64,000 nt of DNA from Tautonia plasticadhaerens (lineage in GTDB: Bacteria; Planctomycetota; Planctomycetia; Isosphaerales; Isosphaeraceae), in assembly GCF_007752535.1 (NCBI RefSeq), contig NZ_CP036426.1, positions 4,836,001 through 4,900,000 on the forward strand. Reading direction: 5' to 3'. This document shows positions 55,578-64,000 of this stretch, in pieces. Each line of letters starts with the position of its first letter. The stretch's first letter is position 1. The position numbers were made by a program, and so were the translations under genes. The notes under the pieces are model-generated. The model was not told the DNA's origin. It was given only the letters and a program-made list of their open reading frames with translations, and searched no databases.

Positions 55578-55729
55578 CCGGGGACCTCGACGGGTTGCCG
55601 ACCGGGCCGGCCGGGCGCCTGCCTCGTTCGGGGTGGACCGGCCCGGCCGCCCGTTTGCTAGGATGGGAGCCGGATCAGGCTCGGGCCACCATCGAGCCGG
55701 GCGCCCGGCGGCGTCCGGGGCCGGGGCCG

Positions 55730-56176
55730 ATGAGGCCCCAGACGATGATCGGCATCTTCGACGAGCACGGCGTCCGCTTCCGGTATCCGACCGACTGGGA
55801 GGTCGAGGTCGAGGTCGACGGCCCCCGGACCACGGTCGCCGTGAATGCGCCGGACGGGGTCGCATTCGCGCTGGTCTCCCTGGACGAGGAGTGCCCCGAG
55901 CCCGCCGAGGTCGCCGGCAATGCGCTCGACGCGATGCAGGAGGAGTACCCCGACCTGGACGCCGTGCCGGTGCTGGAGACGATCGACGGCCACCGGGCGA
56001 TCGGCCACGACGTCGAGTTCCTGACCCTCGACTCCACCAACGCCTGCTGCATCCGCTGCTTCCGCACCCCCCGACGCACCGTCTTCCTGCTCGGCCAGTG
56101 GTCCGACCTGGAGGGGGACGACCCGGCCTCCCGGTTCCAGCTGATTCGGGACTCGATGGAAGAGACCGACTCCTGA
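55730..56176 (+). CDS. Small hypothetical protein, PsbP/LpqN-like pattern
   Basis: The 148-residue soluble protein begins near MIGIFDEHGVRFRYPTDWEV and alternates strands and helices: TVAVNAPDGVAFALVSLDEE, CPEPAEVAGNALDAMQEEYP, HDVEFLTLDSTNACCIRCF, RRTVFLLGQWSDLEGDD. The opening phrase (hydrophobic-x-YPxDW) and the order of strands resemble the PsbP/DUF1795 fold, but I cannot name the family with confidence. No signal peptide. Start 55730 or 55745. A TAGGAT box at 55659-55664 may be its -10 element. Confidence 0.7.
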   Translation: MRPQTMIGIFDEHGVRFRYPTDWEVEVEVDGPRTTVAVNAPDGVAFALVSLDEECPEPAEVAGNALDAMQEEYPDLDAVPVLETIDGHRAIGHDVEFLTLDSTNACCIRCFRTPRRTVFLLGQWSDLEGDDPASRFQLIRDSMEETDS

Positions 56177-56233
56177 CCCCTGAGCCCGATCGCCCGATCC
56201 GGGATGGGATGGATCGGCCGCCCCGACGGTCCC

Positions 56234-59200
56234 TCATTCGGGAGATCCGGGTTCAACCCGGAGAGGGCGCGACCGGCCCTCCCCGGCCCGATCGCTTCCC
56301 GGGCGCGGCGATGCGGCCCGGCCCAGGAATTCGCCGATCCGACTCGCCAGCGACGGGCCGCCGAGGTCGAAGACGTCGGCGTGGCCGGCGTCGGCGACGG
56401 TCTCGACCTCGGGGCGTCGGTCGTCGGGGAAGGCGTCGGCGAGGCGACGGGCCTCGACGATCGGCGCGATCCGGTCCTTGCCGCCCTGGAGGATGAGGGC
56501 GGGGACCGAGGCCCGGGGGGCCAGGTCCACGGGCCGGGGGCGGTCGAGCGGGACCCCCGCGATCCGGGCGGCCCGGGAGAGGACGAGCCCGGCCAGCAGG
56601 CCCGCGCCGGGGATCGGCAGGCGGGAGAGCCGGGACGCCAGGGCCCGTCGGAGGTCGGCATAGGGGGCCTCCAGGACGATCGCCCGGATCCGGTCGTCCT
56701 CCGTCGCCGCCCGCAGCGCGACGGCCGCCCCCATCGAGCGGCCCCAGGCGACGACGGCGGCGCCGGGATGGTCGACGAGCAGGGCGTCGACCCAGGACCG
56801 CAGGTCCCCGGCCTCCCGGGCGCCGAAGGTGCAGCGGTCCCCGTCGCTCCGGCCGAAGGAGCGGAGGTCGGGCACGAGCACCGACCAGCCGAGGCGGTGC
56901 AGCGCCTCGGCCCGTCCCCTCATGCTCGGGGACGCCTCCGCCATCCCATGCAAGACCAGGGCGAACCGATCGGGCGTGTCAGGCCCGCCGCCCCGGGCGT
57001 CGAGCCGCCAGCCCCGGAGCGTCAGCCCGTCCGCCGAGGTGATCGAGGCCGACCGCCAGGGCCCCGGGAACGGCTCATCCGAGGGGTTCGCCCGGCCGGG
57101 CAGGACGAGGGACCAGGCCCCGAAGTGGACCACAGCAAGGGCCAGGCAGAGCCAGACGCCGAGGGCCAGGCCGCCCACGGCCGCCAGCAGGCGGGCCGCC
57201 CCCGGGGGCGGCCGGACGCCGAGGGAAGCGGCGATGAACCGATTCCCGGGCTTCGGATCCGACGGGCCCGGCCGGCCGCCGACGGACCAGCCCGGGCCGC
57301 CCCCGGGCTCGGCCTCGCGGGGGCCGAGGCTTCGGAGCAGGACGGCCCCGCCCTCCGCGGTCCGGAGCACCGGGATCCCCCGTTCGTCGAGGCTCGCCAG
57401 GGGGTCCGTCGCCCCCGCCCGGGGGGCCCGCTGGCTGCTGACGACCAGCCCCGGGGAGGCCCAGTCGTAGAGCCAGCCCGGGTTGGACGACCGGCCGCCG
57501 TGATGAGGGGCGAGCATGGCGTCGATCGGGAAGCTCGGCCCGGCGACCAGCTCGGCGAGCCCGGCGCCTTCGAGGTCGCCGGTCAGCAGCAGGTGCCGGC
57601 CCCCGGCGGGGAGGTCGAGCACCAGGCTCCGGTCGTTGTCCGGCGCGTCGGGCAGCCAGCCCGGGGGCGGGTGCAGGGCCCCCGCGGTCAGCCCCGGGAC
57701 CAGTCCGATCCGGTCGCCGGCCCTCGCCTCGACGACCGGGACGCCCCGTGCCCTGGCGTCGTCGAGCACGGCGAGCACCGCCGAGTCGTCGCCGTCGCCC
57801 TCGAACCCCTCCGGCACGACCAGCCGGCCCACCTCGAACCGTTCGAGCAGGTCGGGGACGCCGTTGTAATGGTCGGCGTCGGCGTGGGAGATGACCAGCG
57901 TCTCCAGCCGTCGGACCCCCCGGCCCCAGAGCGCCGGGGCCGCGATCCGGCGGCCGACGCCCGGGTCGCCCGACCGGCCGCAGTCGTAGAGGGCCGCCGA
58001 GCCGTCGGGCCCCTGGATCACGACCGACAGGCCGTGGCCGACGGCGAGCACCTCCACCTCGGTCGTCTCGGGCCGGTGCGGCGCGAGCGTCGCGATCGAG
58101 CCGAACGCCCCCACCAGGCCGACCCCCAGCCAGGCCGTCCTCCTCGCCGGCACCGGCCACCGGGCCGCCGAGGCCCGGCCCGCCATCGCGAGCGAGGCGT
58201 AGAAGGCGACCACCCAGCCGGTCGTCGGGGTCGGCACGAACGCATGTCCCATCGGCACCGCCTCGGCCCGGTGGACGACGCCCATCGCAAGCCCGAGGGA
58301 GGCGTCGCAGGCCCAGGCCGCCGGGGTGGCCAAGGGGGCCCAGACGGCCGAGAGCATCAGGGCCAGCCCGCCGCTACCGACGGCGACCCCGGCGACCGGG
58401 ATGAGCGGGAGGTTCAGCAGGATGCCGATCGGCGCCACCACGTTGAACCTCCAGGCCACCAGCGGGGCCGTCGCCAGCGAGACGGCCGCCGAGGCCGCCA
58501 GTGCCGCCACCGGGTAGAACGCCGCCCGCCGCACGGCCCGCCGCCAGCGGGGTTCCAGCCGACGTTCCAGCTCGTCGAGCGGGTCGCCTTCCGGGTCGGG
58601 CCCGAAGAACCGGCCCTCGACCCGTCGCACCATCGTCGGAACGCCGAGGGCCAGCACCCCGACGGCCAGGAACGAGAGCTGCCAGCCGACCGAGAACAGG
58701 ACGGCCGGGTTGATCGCCATCGTGATCGCCGCCGCCAGGGCGATCGTGTTCGAGGCCCTGGCCTGCCGGTCGAGGATCGTCGCCAGGCAGACGGCGGCGA
58801 CCATCGTCGCCGACCGGCCGACCGACGGCGACCAGCCGACGAGGGTGGCATAGCCGATCGTCGCCGCCAGGACCAGGCGGGCCGCCCCCTTGAGCCCGAG
58901 GCCGAGCAGGATCGAGAGCAGCCCCAGCCCCCCCGCCACCGCCGAGAGGTGCAGCCCGGAGATCGCCAGCAGGTGGGCCGCGCCGGTCCGGGAGAAGGCG
59001 TCGGTCGTCTCCCCGTCGATCCCCCCCCGGTCTCCGATCAGCAGGGCCGAGGCGACCGGCGCCGTCCGGTCGCCGAGGAGATCCGAGAGCCGACGATCGC
59101 CCCAGGTCCTGGCCTTGCCGAGCCATCGCAGCAGGGGGCGGGGCCTCCCCTCGGGGTCGAGGCCGAGCCCGGCCGGGTCGTCGACCGAGAGCCGCAGGCG

Positions 59201-59860
59201 GACTCCTCGGGACCGGTGGAAGTCCCTCGGGTCGCGCTCGCCGGGGTTGAGCGGCCCGGCCAGCAGGGCGATCGAGCCGGCCGCCTCGACCGGGTCCCCC
59301 ATCTCCAGGTCGGTCCGGTCTCCCCCGGCGGAGACGACCGCCCGGCCCGAGGCGGGATGCCAGGACCGGCCGTCGCTGGCCGCGGTCAGTTGCAGCTCGA
59401 ACCGGGTGTAGCCCTCGTCCCCGGGCCGGTCCGCGACGCCTGCCTCCCGGTACTCGGGCACGGTCCGGAGGAACCCCCGCACCCAGCCCAGCCTCGCCTC
59501 GGTCGAGACGACCCGGGAGAGGTCGTCGGGCGCCAGGTCCGACCACCGGGCGTGGTGCCGGCCGCCGCCGAAGGCGGCGATCGCCAGGAGCAGCGCCGGG
59601 TAGACGACCCGGGGCCTCCGCAACGTCGCCAGCGCGACCGCCGAGCAGGCCAGCGCGAGGATCGCCCAGGTCGCGGTCCCGCAGGGCTCGACCCGACGGT
59701 CGGCGAGGATCCCGGCCGCCATCGCGATCGCCACCGGCACCATCGGCCGCACCTTGCCCGGCCGGGCCCTCCATCCCGCTCGGAAGGGCCGGCCCGGGTC
59801 ATCCCGGGGCGGGGGAAGGTCGGGCGAGGTGCCGTCGGTCGTCGGGCTCGGCGGGGTCAC
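56234..59860 (-). CDS. ComEC/Rec2-type DNA channel fused to alpha/beta hydrolase
   Basis: A 1208-residue fusion. Residues about 45-600 are a ComEC-type membrane protein with the competence core (SRTGAAHLLAISGLHLSAVA near 290, SVGRSATMVAAV, SVGWQLSFLAVGVLALG). Residues about 610-850 form its metallo-beta-lactamase-like domain (LVISHADADHYNGVPDL, LLLTGDLEGAG, APHHGGRSSNPGWLYD). After one hydrophobic segment near 890-910 an alpha/beta hydrolase occupies about 935-1185: FALVLHGMAEASP, the nucleophile elbow WGRSMGA (Ser near 1037), an Asp in LQGGKDRI and the His of AGHADVF. ComEC moves single-stranded DNA across the inner membrane; a hydrolase tail is not part of standard ComEC. Start is GTG at 59860; an ATG at 59743 also precedes the first helix. 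Confidence 0.88.
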   Translation of the reverse strand: MTPPSPTTDGTSPDLPPPRDDPGRPFRAGWRARPGKVRPMVPVAIAMAAGILADRRVEPCGTATWAILALACSAVALATLRRPRVVYPALLLAIAAFGGGRHHARWSDLAPDDLSRVVSTEARLGWVRGFLRTVPEYREAGVADRPGDEGYTRFELQLTAASDGRSWHPASGRAVVSAGGDRTDLEMGDPVEAAGSIALLAGPLNPGERDPRDFHRSRGVRLRLSVDDPAGLGLDPEGRPRPLLRWLGKARTWGDRRLSDLLGDRTAPVASALLIGDRGGIDGETTDAFSRTGAAHLLAISGLHLSAVAGGLGLLSILLGLGLKGAARLVLAATIGYATLVGWSPSVGRSATMVAAVCLATILDRQARASNTIALAAAITMAINPAVLFSVGWQLSFLAVGVLALGVPTMVRRVEGRFFGPDPEGDPLDELERRLEPRWRRAVRRAAFYPVAALAASAAVSLATAPLVAWRFNVVAPIGILLNLPLIPVAGVAVGSGGLALMLSAVWAPLATPAAWACDASLGLAMGVVHRAEAVPMGHAFVPTPTTGWVVAFYASLAMAGRASAARWPVPARRTAWLGVGLVGAFGSIATLAPHRPETTEVEVLAVGHGLSVVIQGPDGSAALYDCGRSGDPGVGRRIAAPALWGRGVRRLETLVISHADADHYNGVPDLLERFEVGRLVVPEGFEGDGDDSAVLAVLDDARARGVPVVEARAGDRIGLVPGLTAGALHPPPGWLPDAPDNDRSLVLDLPAGGRHLLLTGDLEGAGLAELVAGPSFPIDAMLAPHHGGRSSNPGWLYDWASPGLVVSSQRAPRAGATDPLASLDERGIPVLRTAEGGAVLLRSLGPREAEPGGGPGWSVGGRPGPSDPKPGNRFIAASLGVRPPPGAARLLAAVGGLALGVWLCLALAVVHFGAWSLVLPGRANPSDEPFPGPWRSASITSADGLTLRGWRLDARGGGPDTPDRFALVLHGMAEASPSMRGRAEALHRLGWSVLVPDLRSFGRSDGDRCTFGAREAGDLRSWVDALLVDHPGAAVVAWGRSMGAAVALRAATEDDRIRAIVLEAPYADLRRALASRLSRLPIPGAGLLAGLVLSRAARIAGVPLDRPRPVDLAPRASVPALILQGGKDRIAPIVEARRLADAFPDDRRPEVETVADAGHADVFDLGGPSLASRIGEFLGRAASPRPGSDRAGEGRSRPLRVEPGSPE

Positions 59861-59898
59861 GGGGTCGATGTTCCGGGAGGGGGCGTCGTTGCCGTCTC

Positions 59899-59926
59899 CC
59901 CGCCCACTCGACTTCGGGTGGGCGGG
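59899..59926 (-). terminator. Hairpin after the coiled-coil gene
   Basis: CCCGCCCAC (59899-59907) pairs with GTGGGCGGG (59918-59926), between the coiled-coil gene's stop and the start of the ComEC-type gene on the minus strand. There is no T run, so it is a possible but not typical terminator. Confidence 0.4.
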
Positions 59927-60032
59927 CGGGATGGGCCGAGGGCGCGGTGCGTCCGACCGATGCGAGCCGCGTGACCCCGGCCCGCCCCTGACGTGTCAGA
60001 GGGCGGGACCGGGCCCGTCGGCATGGGGTCGT

Positions 60033-61016
60033 TCACCGGCCGCGTCGATCGCGGCGGATGCCCTGGATGAGGTCGAGGATCCGATCCGCCGTGTCGAACA
60101 CCTCGTCGATCAGGTCCCCCTCGACCTCGACCTCGACCTCGAAGTCTTCGTCCAGCTCGTCCCGGAGGGGCAGGCCCCGGTCGCCGCCGAAGTCCTCGTC
60201 GATGCCCCGGATGAGGTCGAGGATCCGATCCGCGGTGTCGACGACGTCCTCAAGCTCGATCCCATAATCGTGTTCGTCCGAGTCGCCCCCGACTCGGACG
60301 CCCGGCTCGATCCGGGCCTCGTCCCGGTCGGCCTCGGGCCCCGGGTCGCCTTCCTGGCCGCGGAGGACCCGGCCGAGCTGGAACTCGGCCTCGACGAGCT
60401 GGGCCCGGGACTCGGCGAGCTGGGCCTGGGCGTCGGCGAGGGCCATGCGGCCCTCGAACCCCTCCCCCGCCGACGCGACGCCGCTCGCCATGGCACGATC
60501 CAGCTCCTCGATCCGCTGCCGACAGGCGTCGAGCCGCATCTCGGCCGCCTCCAGTCGGGAGCGGGCGGCCTCGACCCGGGCCTCGGCCACCCGGGCCTGG
60601 TCGGGGGCGTCGAGCCGCCCGGGCCTGGGGCCATCACGGGGCTCGTCCGCCTCCCCGGGCCCGGCCGCCGGATGGTCGGCCTGGGCGCGGGCGGCCTCCC
60701 GGAGCTGATCGGCCTCGACCTCGGCCCGGGCCAGCTTCTCGATCAGTTCGAGGATCACCTGCTCCCGATCGGCCAGGCGTTCCTCGGCCTGTCGACGGAC
60801 CTCACGTTCCTGGTCGAGGAGCCGTCGAAGCTCCCGGAACTGCTCCGGGAGCCCGGGCTCGCTTCCGGTCCTGCTCGACCCTTCGGGCCGGTCCCCGCCC
60901 TCCTGCTCGGGGGGGGGCTCGATGGCCACCCGGGCCCCGGCCGGGGCGGGGAGGGCGAGGAGCAGGGCGATCAGGCTCGCCCCGGTCATGGCGGAACGGG
61001 TGATGCGCGGTGACAT
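60033..61016 (-). CDS. Secreted coiled-coil protein with repeated acidic tail
   Basis: A 327-residue exported protein: signal peptide (TGASLIALLLALPAPAGA), a long charged coiled coil at about 55-215 (EQFRELRRLLDQEREVRRQA, LEAAEMRLDACRQRIEELDR, ADAQAQLAESRAQLVEAEFQ), and an acidic C-terminus. The tail contains an internal duplication, VVDTADRILDLIRGI and VFDTADRILDLIQGI, separated by an acidic stretch with EDFEVEVEVEGD. It belongs to no family I recognise; the coiled coil with a hydrophobic duplicated element suggests an envelope scaffolding or binding role. GGGAGGAG precedes the ATG at 61016. Confidence 0.8.
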   Translation of the reverse strand: MSPRITRSAMTGASLIALLLALPAPAGARVAIEPPPEQEGGDRPEGSSRTGSEPGLPEQFRELRRLLDQEREVRRQAEERLADREQVILELIEKLARAEVEADQLREAARAQADHPAAGPGEADEPRDGPRPGRLDAPDQARVAEARVEAARSRLEAAEMRLDACRQRIEELDRAMASGVASAGEGFEGRMALADAQAQLAESRAQLVEAEFQLGRVLRGQEGDPGPEADRDEARIEPGVRVGGDSDEHDYGIELEDVVDTADRILDLIRGIDEDFGGDRGLPLRDELDEDFEVEVEVEGDLIDEVFDTADRILDLIQGIRRDRRGR

Positions 61017-61255
61017 GGCGGTCTCCTCCCCGGGTCGGGGCGCGTCGGCCGGTCCTGCTCCCCCGCGAGGGCAGGTTCGCCCGACCGCGTCGCCGATTAT
61101 ACCCGTCGCCGGGTGCGACCGCATGGATGAATCCGGGGGCCGTCCCCCGCCCTCAGGGAGACGATCTCCGGGATCGTCGCTAGAATGGAGCGGCGCTTGG
61201 GCGCTTGAACGCCAGATCAGACCGGAACGCTTTGGACCCAGCCCCTCCCAGAGTC

Positions 61256-61495
61256 ATGGCCGACCCGACCCACAAGGTGCCCGAGAACGCCCCGGGACGC
61301 TATTACGTCGACGACACCTGCATCGACTGCGAGCTGTGCCGGGAGCTTGCCATCGGCAATTTCCTCCGATGGGACCAGAACCGCTACTCCTTCGTCGCGC
61401 GGCAGCCTGAGGGACCCGAGGAGGAGTCGGCCTGCCGTTCCGCGATGGAGGAGTGTCCCGTTGAGGCCATCGGCTGCGACGGCGGCGACGACTGA
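61256..61495 (+). CDS. Single-cluster [4Fe-4S]-type ferredoxin
   Basis: This 79-residue soluble electron carrier has the ligands of one cubane cluster: Cys22, Cys25 and Cys28 in CIDCELC, and Cys67 in ECPVEAI. The D-x-x-CIxC-x2-C ... CPVEAI frame matches small ferredoxins that hold one cluster in a two-strand fold; the second cluster's C-x2-C-x2-C set is absent. The strongly acidic composition is typical. Its electron partner is not evident: the PhyH-type gene follows 37 bases later and may be co-transcribed. TAGAAT at 61181-61186 may be its -10 element. Confidence 0.9.
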   Translation: MADPTHKVPENAPGRYYVDDTCIDCELCRELAIGNFLRWDQNRYSFVARQPEGPEEESACRSAMEECPVEAIGCDGGDD

Positions 61496-61532
61496 GCCGG
61501 CCCCCTCCCCTCGGTTTTCCGAACCCCTCGCC

Positions 61533-62297
61533 ATGCCGACCGTCCCTGACGACCTCGCCGATCGGATCGACCGCGACGGCTTCGCCGTGGTCCCCGGGGT
61601 GCTCGACGATGCCGAGGTCGACGCGCTGATCGCCGCCGTCGGCCGGGCCGAGTTCGAGGCGACCCGGCTGGCCGACCCCGCCTCGCTCCGCCGGGGCAAG
61701 AGCGTCTACGGCCTCCGGGATCTGCTCGGCCGGGTCCCGGAAGTCCGGATCCTGGCCGCATCTCCCGAGATCCGGGGCCTGGTCGAGCCGGTGCTCGGTC
61801 CCGGGGCGTTCGCCGTCCGGGGGCTCTGGTTCGACAAGACGGCCGGGGCCAACTGGAACCTCCCCTGGCACCGGGATCTGACCGTCGCCGCCCGGGCCCG
61901 GGTCGACGCCCCCGGCTTCTCCTGCTGGACGGCCAAGGCCGGGATCCCGCACGCCTTGGCCCCCCCCGAGGTGCTCGACGCGATGCTCACCATCCGCCTG
62001 CACCTCGACCCCGCCGGGCCCGACAACGGCCCCCTGCGGGTGCTGCCCGGCTCGCACCGGCTCGACGGCCGGGACCCGGGCGAGGTCGCCCCCTGGAGGG
62101 CCCGGGTCCGGCCGGTCGAGTGCGCGGTCGATCGCGGGGGGGCGGTCCTGATGCGGCCGATGCTGCTGCACGCCTCGAACTCGGCGAGGTCCCCCCGGCA
62201 TCGCCGGGTCGTGCACCTGGAGTTCGCCTCGGCGCCGCTGCCGGGGGGCGTCGAATGGTATGATGAGGTCCGCCCCGGGCACGGCCCCGGCCTCTGA
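61533..62297 (+). CDS. Phytanoyl-CoA dioxygenase (PhyH) family protein
   Basis: The 254-residue protein is a Fe(II)/2-oxoglutarate dioxygenase of the PhyH type. The N-terminal RDGFAVVPGVLDDAEVDALI is typical, the iron-binding facial triad begins with WHRD (His, Asp), and the distal part has LRVLPGSHRLDG and RPMLLHASNSARSPRHRRVV, containing the last His and the Arg that holds 2-oxoglutarate. Substrates of this family are very diverse and cannot be told here. It follows the ferredoxin by 37 bases; dapF follows after 39 bases, so the three may be one operon. The length is normal. Confidence 0.88.
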   Translation: MPTVPDDLADRIDRDGFAVVPGVLDDAEVDALIAAVGRAEFEATRLADPASLRRGKSVYGLRDLLGRVPEVRILAASPEIRGLVEPVLGPGAFAVRGLWFDKTAGANWNLPWHRDLTVAARARVDAPGFSCWTAKAGIPHALAPPEVLDAMLTIRLHLDPAGPDNGPLRVLPGSHRLDGRDPGEVAPWRARVRPVECAVDRGGAVLMRPMLLHASNSARSPRHRRVVHLEFASAPLPGGVEWYDEVRPGHGPGL

Positions 62298-62336
62298 CGC
62301 CGCCCAGCCGCCCGACCCCGAGAGGACGATGGCCCC

Positions 62337-64000
<1,664 letters not shown>

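Overview
The window is 64 kb of very GC-rich bacterial DNA whose gene content points to a planctomycete, plausibly the Isosphaeraceae: paired DUF1501 and DUF1549/DUF1553 genes, DUF1559 pilin-like proteins, PEP-CTERM anchors, and a giant secreted beta-helix protein with an N-terminal LEPRVLLA motif. The taxonomic call is an inference from these families; no rRNA gene is present.

Layout. Positions 1-5951 hold a divergent pair of DUF1501 loci (one cut by the window edge) with a DUF1549/DUF1553 protein and a WD40 protein. Positions 5983-9541 hold an orphan Phd-type antitoxin, tRNA-Ala(GGC), surE, an FKBP lipoprotein and a GT4 glycosyltransferase. Positions 9542-10965 look like a small accessory patch with an OmpA-type orphan, a broken reading frame and the tail of a serine recombinase. 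Then follow an Nramp-like transporter, an MMPL/RND transporter, a GNAT acetyltransferase and the 3365-residue beta-helix protein (16038-26135). tRNA-Asn(GTT), a ribbon-helix-helix protein, a GbsR/MarR regulator, citrate synthase and a 1466-residue protein with a voltage-sensor-like membrane domain come next.

Positions 34283-46187 are the metabolic core. A strong promoter and a leader ending in an intrinsic terminator precede a nine-gene run: succinate/acetyl CoA-transferase, both methylmalonyl-CoA mutase subunits, the MeaB chaperone, transcarboxylase-type 5S and 12S subunits, a small assembly-type subunit, a biotin carrier and methylmalonyl-CoA epimerase. Together these give a complete Wood-Werkman (succinate-propionate) interconversion, dependent on B12 and biotin.

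About 3.5 kb further on, a promoter and a cobalamin riboswitch (49598-49797) precede three exported proteins: a DUF1559 pilin-like protein, a DUF4465 protein with a PEP-CTERM tail, and a second PEP-CTERM protein. As I recall, the last two resemble proteins of Bacteroidetes B12-uptake loci. This looks like a planctomycete surface cobalamin-acquisition locus next to a B12-dependent pathway, and it is the best candidate for an undescribed system here. The window ends with trpS, a serine hydrolase, a ComEC protein fused to an alpha/beta hydrolase, a coiled-coil protein, a ferredoxin, a PhyH-type dioxygenase, dapF and a partial bioD.
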